From Peptoniphilus obesi ph1 (lineage in GTDB: Bacteria; Bacillota; Clostridia; Tissierellales; Peptoniphilaceae): a stretch of 64,000 bases of DNA. Under the pieces are notes generated by a model. That model saw only the letters and a list, made by a program, of their open reading frames with translations. It did not search any database and was not told the origin of the DNA. The stretch is taken from the NCBI RefSeq assembly GCF_000311865.1, contig NZ_HE978580.1, positions 607,980 to 671,979 of the forward strand, given 5' to 3'. Shown piece by piece: positions 25,897 through 34,577 of this stretch (position 1 is the stretch's first letter; the number at the start of each line of letters is the position of its first letter). The position numbers and the translations under genes are program-made.

Positions 25897-27264
25897 TTAC
25901 AAGCCAAAGCCTTGAATATTCTCTACCGTGATTTCTTCTTGTATTTGTTGGTCCATTTCTTCTTGTAAAGCTTCTTCTGCTTTTTGAACTTCCTGATTAA
26001 TAAATTCCTGGTACTCTGCTTCAAAAACCTCTTGACTAACTTCATCTAAAAGTTCTGAATCTACAATTTGATTCAAAGATTTTTCAACTTCTTCTTCCAG
26101 CAGTTTATCTAGTTCTCCTCTTTTTTCTAACTCATCTGCATATTCTTCTACAAGAGATATTTCAGTATTTTCTTCTTCGACTTTTTCATCTCCTAAAGCC
26201 TTATCAATCGAACTTTTCATATAATCCATCATCAAATTATGACTTACTTCTATCGGTTTAATTATGCTATAAACTATAAGATCTCCCATATTTGCATTTT
26301 TTAAATCAATTTCGGACTTTATATGATAATTTGGCATAATGGAAGTATCATCGTGATCCATTTGAAGTTCAAAACCTGCCTTTACATTTTTTGTAACAGC
26401 CGCCTTGCTTTCAATTGATACATCTTTTCCGCTAAGTTTAAAGTCTGTATCTACAAGCTTACTCGAATATGAGTGTCCAATATAAAATTTTTCTTTAAAG
26501 TTGTATCCAAATTTTTTTGTAGAACTCACTCCCAATGTTTCGTTAGATTTTTTATCTGAAAGCTCTATGCCAAATATTTTATTTATCGAAGTATATGCAG
26601 AAAGTTTTCTTGCGTGCTTGTACTTTGTCCCATTTAACTCGAAGTTTCTTATATTATTAATATTAAACTTGGCTTGGGATTTTTTTAAAGACTGCAATGA
26701 AAGATCAAATCCTGTTTTTTTATTTGGATTTTTAAATTTATACTTAATTTTTCCACTCTCAAGACTATCTATATTTGATAAGCCAAATTTTAAGTTTTCA
26801 AATTGTTTCTGGCTGAGGTTTAATTCTGGAATTTTTTCCAAACCATTTATAAAATCTTTATATTTTATAGGCTCAAAAGCTTTGTATATACCGTAGGGAT
26901 CACCCATAAAGAAATTAGCATTTTCTACAAGCTCACTTGGAAAAACTTCTCTTAGATTTTTGACATCATCAATAAATTTTTCAGAAATAAGATAGGCTTT
27001 TTGTGGGTCTGTAAGAGTTTTTGCTATTCGCTCTGCCGCTTGATTTTCTAAACCAGCTTGTTCTGAAATTATCTTATCTATAAAATTTTTGTCCCCATTA
27101 TAAAAGGCTCTTATGGCCTCCCGACCATAAGAGTTTTTTATTTCCTGATTTAAATCTGCCAAATTATATAAACTGGCAAGATCTTTATAAAAGCTTTTTG
27201 TTATTTCTTGATTTTTTATAAAATCTTCATATTTGAGTCCAAAATCTTTTAGACTTGCTTCCAT
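25897..27264 (-). CDS. Uncharacterised acidic protein, operon gene 2
   Basis: 455 residues, no signal, no membrane helix. The N-terminal third is helical; the centre (about 190-330) has repeating beta-type segments rich in Lys/Ser/Thr/Tyr (KTGFDLSLQSLKKSQ, FKEKFYIGHSYSSKLVDTD); the last 90 residues are a strongly acidic, Gln-rich helix likely to form a coiled coil (EEALQEEMDQQIQEEIT). Not recognised. It overlaps the preceding gene by 16 bases and lies 12 bases before the ATPase gene, so it is an obligate member of the operon, perhaps an adaptor or substrate of the ATPase. Confidence 0.78.
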   Translation of the reverse strand: MEASLKDFGLKYEDFIKNQEITKSFYKDLASLYNLADLNQEIKNSYGREAIRAFYNGDKNFIDKIISEQAGLENQAAERIAKTLTDPQKAYLISEKFIDDVKNLREVFPSELVENANFFMGDPYGIYKAFEPIKYKDFINGLEKIPELNLSQKQFENLKFGLSNIDSLESGKIKYKFKNPNKKTGFDLSLQSLKKSQAKFNINNIRNFELNGTKYKHARKLSAYTSINKIFGIELSDKKSNETLGVSSTKKFGYNFKEKFYIGHSYSSKLVDTDFKLSGKDVSIESKAAVTKNVKAGFELQMDHDDTSIMPNYHIKSEIDLKNANMGDLIVYSIIKPIEVSHNLMMDYMKSSIDKALGDEKVEEENTEISLVEEYADELEKRGELDKLLEEEVEKSLNQIVDSELLDEVSQEVFEAEYQEFINQEVQKAEEALQEEMDQQIQEEITVENIQGFGL

Positions 27265-28508
27265 TTTTCTACACCATAGTCACCAAGGACTTGTATATCA
27301 TCAATAATTGCTCCTACTTCTCTTAAAGCAATTTCTGTATCACGAGCAGGTAAAACATAAGAATAACCACAGTTTTCTTCATCCGGTCTTATCAATGGAA
27401 TTCCCTTCTTATCTGCTTTTACCATAACTGCTTCTCCTCCGCCTTTTGTTGCTACATAAATTTCCATATCTGGTAATTTTGAAACAGAGATAATTGCAAT
27501 AATTAATAAAATAAACTTAACTATTGTTAAAATAACTGTCAACTCTCCGCCTGAGCCTCCATAATAAACTGACGCTAGTGGATTTCCTATTAAATCAATG
27601 CCTTCTGCTGACAAACTCATTGAAACTGCAACAGCTAAAAGTTTTAGCCACCTATTTATTCCTGGAAAAAACAAAATAAAACCTGCTGCTATTACTGATA
27701 TTGTTGAAAGTAAAGATAAAAATTTACGTCCGGCTTCTCCATCAAATATTTCAAAAAATATAGCTGCAAGCGTTCCTACTACAAGGCTTGTAATAAAAAA
27801 TATAAATAAAAATCTTAAAAACTTAAAAGCATATGACTTTCTAAATTTCACTCCACCAATTTCACTGATAGTAAATTCTTGTTGGTAGTTAGTTGATCCA
27901 TTAAAATCAAAACCCTTAGCAGAAAAAATTACCCTCTTATTTGTTATAAGTAATTTTCCAGCTGCCTTTCCAGTTGGTATAAAACCAAAAACTAAATTTC
28001 TAAGAGTTGTAAGATTAAATTGTTTTACAGGAATTTCTCCATCATTTGATGTCATTGAATGTGGAATGATTAATTCATCTGGGTTTCCCATATACGCCCT
28101 TTCACGAGCTTGGGCCTTTTCTCTTTCATCCTTAATTTTTTGATAAGTATTTCCCACATTTTTAGACATACCATCAAAAATTTCCTTGCCCTTTTGTGCA
28201 AAATCATCTGAATTAAAAGAACCATCTGAATAATTATTCGATCCGCCTTGATTGTAGCTATTGTAGTTTTGATTTGAATAGTTTTGGTTAAAGTTCTGGT
28301 TTTGATTGAAGTTTTGATTTGTATTAAAATTACCTGTGTTTTGATTGAAGTTTTGATTTTGACCTTGATTAAAATTATTTTGCTTTTGATCAAAATTATT
28401 TTCTTGCTTATTGTATTCTGTTGAATTTTTTCTTTGATTTACGCTGCCTGGACAATCGCAAGTTTCCCAATCCTCAAGTTTTTTACCACACTGAGTACAA
28501 AATTTCAT
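27249..28508 (-). CDS. Zinc-ribbon, Asn/Gln-rich, PH-like membrane protein, operon gene 1
   Basis: 419 residues. N-terminal zinc ribbon (FCTQCGKKL ... CDCPG), then about 60 residues of Asn/Gln/Phe/Tyr repeats (QNFNQN and NQNYNS units). A GRAM/PH-like segment follows (KLLITNKRVIFSAKGFDFNG ... EFTISEIGGVKFRK, about 180-235), then four hydrophobic helices (about 230-350) and a soluble C-terminal domain. The combination suggests a membrane-associated sensor or scaffold. AAAGGAGG ribosome site; first gene after a 299-base gap holding DnaA-box-like sites. Function unknown. Confidence 0.83.
   Translation of the reverse strand: MKFCTQCGKKLEDWETCDCPGSVNQRKNSTEYNKQENNFDQKQNNFNQGQNQNFNQNTGNFNTNQNFNQNQNFNQNYSNQNYNSYNQGGSNNYSDGSFNSDDFAQKGKEIFDGMSKNVGNTYQKIKDEREKAQARERAYMGNPDELIIPHSMTSNDGEIPVKQFNLTTLRNLVFGFIPTGKAAGKLLITNKRVIFSAKGFDFNGSTNYQQEFTISEIGGVKFRKSYAFKFLRFLFIFFITSLVVGTLAAIFFEIFDGEAGRKFLSLLSTISVIAAGFILFFPGINRWLKLLAVAVSMSLSAEGIDLIGNPLASVYYGGSGGELTVILTIVKFILLIIAIISVSKLPDMEIYVATKGGGEAVMVKADKKGIPLIRPDEENCGYSYVLPARDTEIALREVGAIIDDIQVLGDYGVEKWKQV
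28250..28410. repeat. Tandem Asn/Gln codon repeats inside operon gene 1
   Basis: Imperfect repeats of a GTTTTGATTGAA-like unit (plus strand) encode the QNFNQN low-complexity linker. Unit length is irregular (mostly 9-18 bases), so length variation by slippage is possible. Confidence 0.7.
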
Positions 28509-28573
28509 AATTCCTCCTTTAATTTATATATTTAATATGTATCTAAAAATAATTATATATAAGTAACTAAGCA

Positions 28574-28703
28574 ATATCCACAACTATTGGGATTATAGAT
28601 ATGTCTTTCTTTATAAATTTTTTTGATTTTATATACTTACATTTCTCAATAAAACTTTATAAATTCTCAAAATTTATCCACATATCCACTCTACTTATAC
28701 ATA
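28574..28703. promoter_or_regulatory. Cluster of DnaA-box-like sites
   Basis: TTATCCACA at 28674-28682 is an exact DnaA box. ATATCCACA (28574-28582), ATATCCACT (28682-28690) and TTATACATA (28695-28703) are near matches on the same strand. They sit in an AT-rich gap between the MscS gene and the zinc-ribbon operon. No other feature was seen in this 299-base gap apart from the MscS terminator. Confidence 0.4.
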
Positions 28704-28773
28704 ATTTTTAATATAAACTAAATATGCCTACTATTATTTTACTATATTAAAGTGGTTTTATCTCCTATTTTTA

Positions 28774-28800
28774 TTAAAAAAAGGACAATTTCTTGTCCTT
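28774..28800 (-). terminator. Terminator of the MscS gene
   Basis: AAGGACAA (28781-28788) pairs with TTGTCCTT (28793-28800); reverse-strand T run follows. Confidence 0.88.
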
Positions 28801-28807
28801 AATCTTT

Positions 28808-29695
28808 CTATTCTTCTATATTTCTTATAAATGTTGGAGTTGGCATTTCTATATTTGCCTCTTTTAATGCATCGTACAAAGCATTTTGCATTATCATTTT
28901 ATTTTTTCCAATATCATAGTAAGCAGTAAAGAATTGTATATAGATTCTAAACCCGTTTGGATCGAGTTCCAAACGCACCTTTGGTTTTTTATCCGCATCA
29001 ACGCCAGCCATTTTTATATCAAATTCCTTAATTTCTTTATCATCATAAACATCTAAGAAATGTTGATATTTTTCATAAGCAACCTTGCCTGCAATTTTTA
29101 TAACTTTTTCCCTATCAATATCAAAACCTGCCAAAACTGAAATATCTACAATTACAAATGGATTGTCGTGGTTGAAATTATAGACCGGATGCTGAAATAT
29201 AAACCTGTTTGGAATTGAGATGTATCTTCCAGTGTGAGTTCTGCTCGCCGTTAAATCGCCAACTTCTGCAAGGTTAAATTGTAAAAAATCTATATCAATT
29301 ACTTCCCCACTAGATTCACCAATCTCGATCACATTACCAACATTAAAAGGTTGTCTAACTCCTATATAAATATATGCGACCAGATCCATGATAATATCTT
29401 TTGCGGCCAGGGCAATAAAGGCTAAAATTATTGCAACTACAACTCCAAATAAACCATTTTCTGAAATCCACATATTAATTATTACTAAAACAGAAGCTAT
29501 TATTAAAAATAGTCTAGCAAATCTTATTATCTTACTATTTATTTTTTCATTGTCGCTTATTTTTCTAAGTATCCAAGATAAAAGCTTTATAAATAAATAG
29601 CAAATTATAATTATTCCAATAGTAATACCAACTTTTTTCACAAATAATTCATAATCTACATCATCGCTATTTAAATATTTTAAAAAATCGTTCAT
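28808..29695 (-). CDS. Small mechanosensitive channel (MscS family)
   Basis: 295 residues. Three N-terminal membrane helices, then the pore helix and beta domain: VVAIILAFIALAAKDIIMDLVAYIYI, VGNVIEIGESSGEVIDIDFL and RYISIPNRFIFQHPVYNF are characteristic of MscS. Releases solutes on hypo-osmotic shock. GGGGG ribosome site. Single gene with its own terminator. Confidence 0.93.
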   Translation of the reverse strand: MNDFLKYLNSDDVDYELFVKKVGITIGIIIICYLFIKLLSWILRKISDNEKINSKIIRFARLFLIIASVLVIINMWISENGLFGVVVAIILAFIALAAKDIIMDLVAYIYIGVRQPFNVGNVIEIGESSGEVIDIDFLQFNLAEVGDLTASRTHTGRYISIPNRFIFQHPVYNFNHDNPFVIVDISVLAGFDIDREKVIKIAGKVAYEKYQHFLDVYDDKEIKEFDIKMAGVDADKKPKVRLELDPNGFRIYIQFFTAYYDIGKNKMIMQNALYDALKEANIEMPTPTFIRNIEE

Positions 29696-29767
29696 CCTAA
29701 CCCCCTTGTATTGATTTACTTTAATAAATCAAACCTATTCGATTATAACATGAATAATTTATCTATA

Positions 29768-29799
29768 TATAAAAAAGACACAAGCTAAGCCTGTGCCTT
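29768..29799 (-). terminator. Terminator of the C69 dipeptidase gene
   Basis: AAGACACAAGC (29775-29785) pairs with GCCTGTGCCTT (29789-29799) using wobble pairs on the reverse strand, followed by TTTTTTATA. Confidence 0.8.
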
Positions 29800-29807
29800 T
29801 ATAATTT

Positions 29808-31277
29808 TTAAGCATCACTTCTTGAAAAGCTGTTTCTCATTTGATTGCTGGCAATATATAAAACCTTGTCTAATAGTTTTTGAGTTTCTTCTTGAGTAAA
29901 GTCTGAAATTTCTTGGTTAGCCTTTTCACAAAATTCTTTTTGCTTATCTTTTTCCACATCTTCAAATTCTCGGTCAAACTTGTTTATCATTTCATTAACT
30001 TTATTGTTCACTGCTATTTGATATCTTTCAATCTCTGCTGATGTTTCATGATAGTGAGGGTCTGCAAGTGCTCCAATTATCCTATTTGTCCAATAAAAAC
30101 TATCAGTTGTTGCCTTTAAGAAACTTCCACCTAAATATTCTGGAGTTTTTGTTATATTTGTATAGCAAGGAATCATTGCATTAAATACATTGCTAGCAAG
30201 TGCCATCCATTGTAGAGCTTTTATTTCTTCTTTTACATATGGTCTGATTTGTACTAGACCTAAGACATTTGTCCTGTTAATTCCAATCGGTCTGTATTTA
30301 TTTTTTGAAGATTTATCTCTAGTATAAGGATCATATTCAGTTGATTGATAGTGGTTTGAAAGAACCCACTTTACTTCATTTATTGTTATCTTCTTTTCTG
30401 GAACAAGTGACCAGTAAAGATCATCGTCTTCAGGTGATATTTCTTCTTGTCTGAATTTTTTAGGATTAAAATATTTTAGCATAGCCCAAGCTCTTGGAGT
30501 GTTATAAACATGGTCAGAATCATCATGAGAACCAAAAGCATGTCTTGGATTAAAATCTTCACTCGGATCCATTCTTAAATCTAAATGATATTTTTCTACC
30601 ATCTCTTTTAATCCTTCTGAACACATAAATTCTTTTTTATCAGAATATGCATCTTCAAAATCAAAATAATCAATTCCCAATTGGTTTGGCATAACAATAT
30701 AAGAATCATCTGGAACTTTTCTTGCTATCCAATTGTGGCCGCCAATAGTTTCTAACCACCAAATTTCATTTTCATCTTGGAAGGCTATTCCGTTCATTTC
30801 ATAAGTTCCATATTTTTTCAAAATTTCGCCAAGATAAATAACGCCTTCTCTTGCTGAATTGATATAAGGAAGAGTTATAGTAACAAAATCTTCTTCTCCA
30901 ACTCCACCCTTTACTTCTTCTTTTCCATCTTCAGCTTTTTTATATTCTACTAGAGGATCTGCTCCCAAAACTCTCTCATTTGATGTTATAGTTTCTGTTG
31001 CAGTCATCGAAACATTTTTTTCATTAACTCCATAACAGCCCCAAACTCCATTAGATAGATCTGCTTCTGGCATATAAGTGTAGGCCATAGGATGGTCTGG
31101 TAATTCTATTTCCACCTTTGATATTACTGATTTATATATTTTTACTTGGTCTTTAGGATCCATAACAGCAAATCTTTTTTCATTATATTGACCTGCTGAT
31201 GAATCTTCATTTCTAGCTACAATTGTTGATCCATCGTAGCTCGCATTTTTCCCAACTAATATTGTAGTACAAGCCAT
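29808..31277 (-). CDS. C69 family dipeptidase
   Basis: 489-residue Ntn-type peptidase of the PepD family. The start MACTTILVGKNASYDGS places the nucleophile at Cys3, exposed after removal of two residues; ARNEDS and WGCYGVNEKNVSMTATE are family blocks. It hydrolyses a wide range of dipeptides in the cytoplasm, fitting a peptide-fermenting host. GGGAG ribosome site. Stands alone between terminators. Confidence 0.93.
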   Translation of the reverse strand: MACTTILVGKNASYDGSTIVARNEDSSAGQYNEKRFAVMDPKDQVKIYKSVISKVEIELPDHPMAYTYMPEADLSNGVWGCYGVNEKNVSMTATETITSNERVLGADPLVEYKKAEDGKEEVKGGVGEEDFVTITLPYINSAREGVIYLGEILKKYGTYEMNGIAFQDENEIWWLETIGGHNWIARKVPDDSYIVMPNQLGIDYFDFEDAYSDKKEFMCSEGLKEMVEKYHLDLRMDPSEDFNPRHAFGSHDDSDHVYNTPRAWAMLKYFNPKKFRQEEISPEDDDLYWSLVPEKKITINEVKWVLSNHYQSTEYDPYTRDKSSKNKYRPIGINRTNVLGLVQIRPYVKEEIKALQWMALASNVFNAMIPCYTNITKTPEYLGGSFLKATTDSFYWTNRIIGALADPHYHETSAEIERYQIAVNNKVNEMINKFDREFEDVEKDKQKEFCEKANQEISDFTQEETQKLLDKVLYIASNQMRNSFSRSDA

Positions 31278-31344
31278 TTAAATCGCTCCCTTCATCTATA
31301 ACTTATATTTTTATTATAATTAATCAGCCTAATAAAAACAAAAA

Positions 31345-31379
31345 TATTTAAAAAAACAGTATCTATTAAATACTGTTTT
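31345..31379 (-). terminator. Terminator overlapping the end of the PHP gene
   Basis: AAAACAGTAT (31353-31362) pairs with ATACTGTTTT (31370-31379); the right arm covers the last codons of the gene and a T run follows on the reverse strand. Confidence 0.82.
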
Positions 31380-32112
31380 CTCCATAAATTTCTTTCTTAT
31401 CTATATTTAAATATTTGAATAATCTGCTTTCATCTTTGTCAAAGTTGATTATCCTGTCTTTTGGATAATCCATTTCTTCAAGAAGTTCTACCATAGAAGA
31501 AAAATTTCCAACCTGATATTCAACATGAGCATCCGTATTCATTATAAAGTTGATATCATACTTTTCTCCAAGTTCTAAAAGCTCTATTATATTTTCTCTT
31601 GCATTTATCCTAAATGAATTTTCACTAAGAGATGAATTATTTAATTCCAGTAATATATTTTTTTCTTTAGCTGCAAGGACAATTTCCTTCTTATCTAAAG
31701 GATAATTATCATCATCAGGATGACCTATTATAGCAACTTTTGCCTTATCCATAGCCTTTATTATCGCATTAGTATTATTTTTTACCCCGCCATCCTTTAT
31801 GCAAGCTCCGTGCAAGGACGCGATAACATAATCAGTCGCACCAGGAACTCTAGAAGCATCAAAATCTAAATTCCCATTATAATCCATTATATTTGCTTCC
31901 ACGCCTCTTAATAAGTAAACTCCATCAAATTCTCTTTTTAAAATTCTCATATTATAAAAATAACTATTCTTACAAGAACCAGGCATCATTTCAGCGTGTT
32001 CACTAGTTCCGAGAAATTTCAATTTATTTATCTTTGCATAATTTAAATTATCTTTCAAACTTGAATAAGCATGTCCGCTTATAATTGTGTGCGTATGAAG
32101 ATCACATAGCAT
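31366..32112 (-). CDS. PHP-domain phosphatase (YcdX-like)
   Basis: 248 residues. Metal ligands of the PHP fold are seen in order: DLHTHT, TSEHAE, RGVEAN, IASLHG, IGHPDDD, NNSS and NTDAHVEYQVG. Similar to YcdX phosphatases; the substrate is unknown. Start is ATG 32112 with GGGAGG upstream. A longer frame from a TTG at 32142 has no ribosome site. Confidence 0.9.
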   Translation of the reverse strand: MLCDLHTHTIISGHAYSSLKDNLNYAKINKLKFLGTSEHAEMMPGSCKNSYFYNMRILKREFDGVYLLRGVEANIMDYNGNLDFDASRVPGATDYVIASLHGACIKDGGVKNNTNAIIKAMDKAKVAIIGHPDDDNYPLDKKEIVLAAKEKNILLELNNSSLSENSFRINARENIIELLELGEKYDINFIMNTDAHVEYQVGNFSSMVELLEEMDYPKDRIINFDKDESRLFKYLNIDKKEIYGENSI

Positions 32113-32229
32113 TTTATATTTTCCTCCCAAAAATCTTTTCAATAACTAAATCAATTATAACATGCAAGAATTAATATTTTTCTAATTCGATTTATAAATA
32201 ATGGTTATAAATTTAATAAGGGTGATTAT

Positions 32230-32571
32230 ATGAAAATTGTTGTAAAAAGAGTTTATGAAGATTTAGATAATAAAAGTTATAGGGTACTTGCAGACCGTTT
32301 GTGGCCAAGAGGCATTAAAAAAGAAGATCTTAAAGCTGATATCTGGCCAAAAGAAATTTGTCCAAGCAATGAGCTTAGAAAGAGTTTTCACAGTGAAAAA
32401 ATTGATCAAGATAAATTTAAAGAAGAGTATAGAAAAGAAATAAAAGAAAATAAGGATAACTGGAAAAACTTTAAAAAGTCTATTTCAGATGAGGAAAATA
32501 TTTTATTATTATCTGCCGCCAAAAATCCAGTCCATTGTTACCTAATAAAAGAAGAATTAGAAAAGGAGTGA
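32230..32571 (+). CDS. DUF488 family protein
   Basis: 113 residues. VKRVYEDLDNKSYRVLADRL followed by WPRGIKKEDLK, then LRKSFHS and LLSAAKNPVHCYLIKEEL are typical of the short DUF488 proteins. Function not established. AAGGGTGAT ribosome site. Converges on the OYE gene with only 6 bases between stop codons. Confidence 0.92.
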   Translation: MKIVVKRVYEDLDNKSYRVLADRLWPRGIKKEDLKADIWPKEICPSNELRKSFHSEKIDQDKFKEEYRKEIKENKDNWKNFKKSISDEENILLLSAAKNPVHCYLIKEELEKE

Positions 32572-32586
32572 ATTAATTCACTCCTT
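32563..32586. terminator. Palindrome shared by two convergent stop codons
   Basis: A 24-base perfect palindrome (AAGGAGTGAATT and its complement) contains the stop codons of both the DUF488 and OYE genes. It can act as a compact bidirectional terminator; the T tracts are moderate. Confidence 0.65.
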
Positions 32587-33495
32587 CTTCATATCTTCTA
32601 GTAACCAAGCTGGATTTTTTAGACTTTGTCTTCCAACTCCAACAAGATCGCAAACTCCTCTATTTAATAAATCCTCACATTGCTTAAGATTTTTAACCCC
32701 ACCAGTCATCATAACTGGAATTTTAACAGAATCTTTTATTTTTTTACTAACTGATGAAAAATATCCATATTCAACTTCAGGATGTTTTAAAAAGCCTAAA
32801 ACTCCACCAGATATATCAATTGCATCTATTCCATAACTTTCAAGTAGTTTTGCAGCTTTAACTCCATCTTCTTCAGTATTTCCACCTTCTGTATAGTCAG
32901 CTGCTCCTAATCTTAAAAATATTTGAAAATCTCCAATCTCTTTTCTAATTGCTTCTATAATTTCCTTGTGAATCCTAAGTCTGTTTTCTAAAGATTCACC
33001 ATATTCATCCTCTCTTTTATTTTCCAAAGGGCTGTAAAATTGATTTAACAAATATCCATGAGCACTGTGGACTTCAACTCCATCAAAACCCATTTCTTTT
33101 ACTCTTCTTGCAGCCTTTGCAAATGCATCAACTATTGTTTTTATTTCTGCCTTGCTTAATTCTTTTACATTTTCTTTTGCCGAAGGACCAAAAACATCTC
33201 CTTCAATTTTTGCCTTGTTGCCGGCATGACTAATTTGCATTAAGGCTTTGCAGTCATATTTTTTTATAGTTTTTGCAATTTCACTTAAAATATCCTTGTC
33301 ATAATCTTCATCTATTGCCATTTGATTAGGACTTGCCTTTCCACTTTTTAAAACATAGGCATGCTCTAAAATAATTAAAGAAAATCCAGACTTAGCCATA
33401 TTTTCATAATAAGAAAATAATTCTTTTGTCGGTCTACCATCAATAGATTTTTCCCTCGCCATTGCAGGTAAAACTATCCTGTTTTTTAATTTCAT
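32578..33495 (-). CDS. NADH:flavin oxidoreductase, Old Yellow Enzyme family
   Basis: 305-residue FMN barrel. LKNRIVLPAMA, MQISHAGNKA, GFDGVEVHSAHGYLLNQF (with the active-site H-x-x-H/N type pair), NRLRIHKEII and VGVGRQSLKNP are typical. It starts at the LKNRI strand, so it is about 15 residues shorter at the N terminus than many relatives, but AGGTGAG directly precedes this ATG. Reduces activated double bonds; the substrate is unknown. Confidence 0.9.
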   Translation of the reverse strand: MKLKNRIVLPAMAREKSIDGRPTKELFSYYENMAKSGFSLIILEHAYVLKSGKASPNQMAIDEDYDKDILSEIAKTIKKYDCKALMQISHAGNKAKIEGDVFGPSAKENVKELSKAEIKTIVDAFAKAARRVKEMGFDGVEVHSAHGYLLNQFYSPLENKREDEYGESLENRLRIHKEIIEAIRKEIGDFQIFLRLGAADYTEGGNTEEDGVKAAKLLESYGIDAIDISGGVLGFLKHPEVEYGYFSSVSKKIKDSVKIPVMMTGGVKNLKQCEDLLNRGVCDLVGVGRQSLKNPAWLLEDMKKE

Positions 33496-33526
33496 ATTCT
33501 CACCTAACTATAATTTTCTAAATTTA

Positions 33527-34357
33527 CTAAATTTCTGAAATTTCAAGAAGTATTGGCGTATGGTCTTGTCTAGTTCCAGAATCTATCATTTCAGATTTTT
33601 CAACCTTTTCAGCCATCCTATCGCTTACAAGAAAATAATCTATCCTCCAGCCAGAATTATTAATCTTGCTAGTCCTAACCCTTTGTGCCCACCAAGAATA
33701 AATACCTTCAACATCTCCATGCTTATGTCTAAAAGTATCTGTAAAGCCAGCATTTAATAAATTAGTAAATCCTTCTCTTTCCTCATCTGTAAAACCAGCT
33801 GACTCATGGTTATTTTCTGGATGAGCAAGGTCAATTTCTTTATGAGCAACATTAAAATCTCCAGTCGCTATAACAAACTTATTCTTATCCAATTCTTTTA
33901 AATAATATTTATATTGTTTGTCCCAAACTTGTCTTTCGCCCAGTCTTACAAGTTGGTTTCCAGCATTTGGTGTATAAACTTGAGTAAAATAAAAATCTTC
34001 AAACTCTAGTGTTATAATCCTTCCCTCACTATCCATTGGCTCCGGTGCACCTATATTTGGATAAGTTATTACCGGCTCATAAGTCTTTTTATAAAGACAC
34101 ATATTTCCAGCATAGCCCTTTCTAGCTGGTTCAACCGAACTCACCCAAACATAATCATAATCTGGAAAATACTTTTCTAAACCTTCCTTGTGTTTTTTGC
34201 TAGGACCCTTCGCAGGAAGTTTTGTTTCTTGTATGGCTATTATGTCCGCATCGTAAGAAACAATTGTATCAAGAACCTCCCTTGATAATTTTGCCCTTGC
34301 CGAATCACTAGTAAGAGCTGCATTTAAAGAATCTATATTCCAAGAAATAAATTTCAA
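33527..34357 (-). CDS. xth: Exodeoxyribonuclease III
   Basis: 276 residues. FISWNIDSLNAAL, IIAIQETKLP, ATGDFNVAHKEIDL and the final RQDHTPI are the catalytic blocks of ExoIII/AP endonucleases that repair abasic sites. Start is TTG 34357 with AGGAGTGG upstream, 7-base spacing; the sequence from there matches the conserved N terminus exactly. Confidence 0.95.
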   Translation of the reverse strand: MKFISWNIDSLNAALTSDSARAKLSREVLDTIVSYDADIIAIQETKLPAKGPSKKHKEGLEKYFPDYDYVWVSSVEPARKGYAGNMCLYKKTYEPVITYPNIGAPEPMDSEGRIITLEFEDFYFTQVYTPNAGNQLVRLGERQVWDKQYKYYLKELDKNKFVIATGDFNVAHKEIDLAHPENNHESAGFTDEEREGFTNLLNAGFTDTFRHKHGDVEGIYSWWAQRVRTSKINNSGWRIDYFLVSDRMAEKVEKSEMIDSGTRQDHTPILLEISEI

Positions 34358-34514
34358 TCTACCACTCCTTATATATAATAATTTAATTTATTTTTTCCTT
34401 ATGTTAATAATTTTAGCATAGTTTAGAAAAATTTTTCTTATACAAAACTTATATATATAAGTTAAACTATATTTTCAAATTGTGTCAGTTTTTTGTTTTT
34501 GGGTACATATATTG

Positions 34515-34550
34515 TATAATGTTAATTGTAATTTAGATTATAATCTAAAT
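34515..34550 (+). promoter_or_regulatory. -10 element followed by a 20-base perfect palindrome
   Basis: TATAAT at 34515-34520, then ATTTAGATTATAATCTAAAT at 34531-34550, a perfect palindrome at or just after the expected transcription start. It resembles an operator for a dimeric repressor, or a 5' hairpin in the mRNA of the membrane protein that starts at 34578. Confidence 0.55.
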
Positions 34551-34577
34551 ATTATTATGTATTGGAGGAAAAAGTAT

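Noticed and set aside
28250-28410. Short repeats as a possible CRISPR array
   Set aside because: Repeats are irregular, 9-18 bases, have no spacers of constant length and encode an in-frame Asn/Gln linker.
23142-28508. The VirD4-like ATPase as evidence of an integrative conjugative element
   Set aside because: No relaxase, VirB4, integrase, attachment repeats or mating-pair genes are present, and the ATPase lacks membrane helices.
28574-28703. DnaA boxes as the chromosomal origin
   Set aside because: No dnaA, dnaN, rpmH or gidA nearby, and only one box is an exact match.
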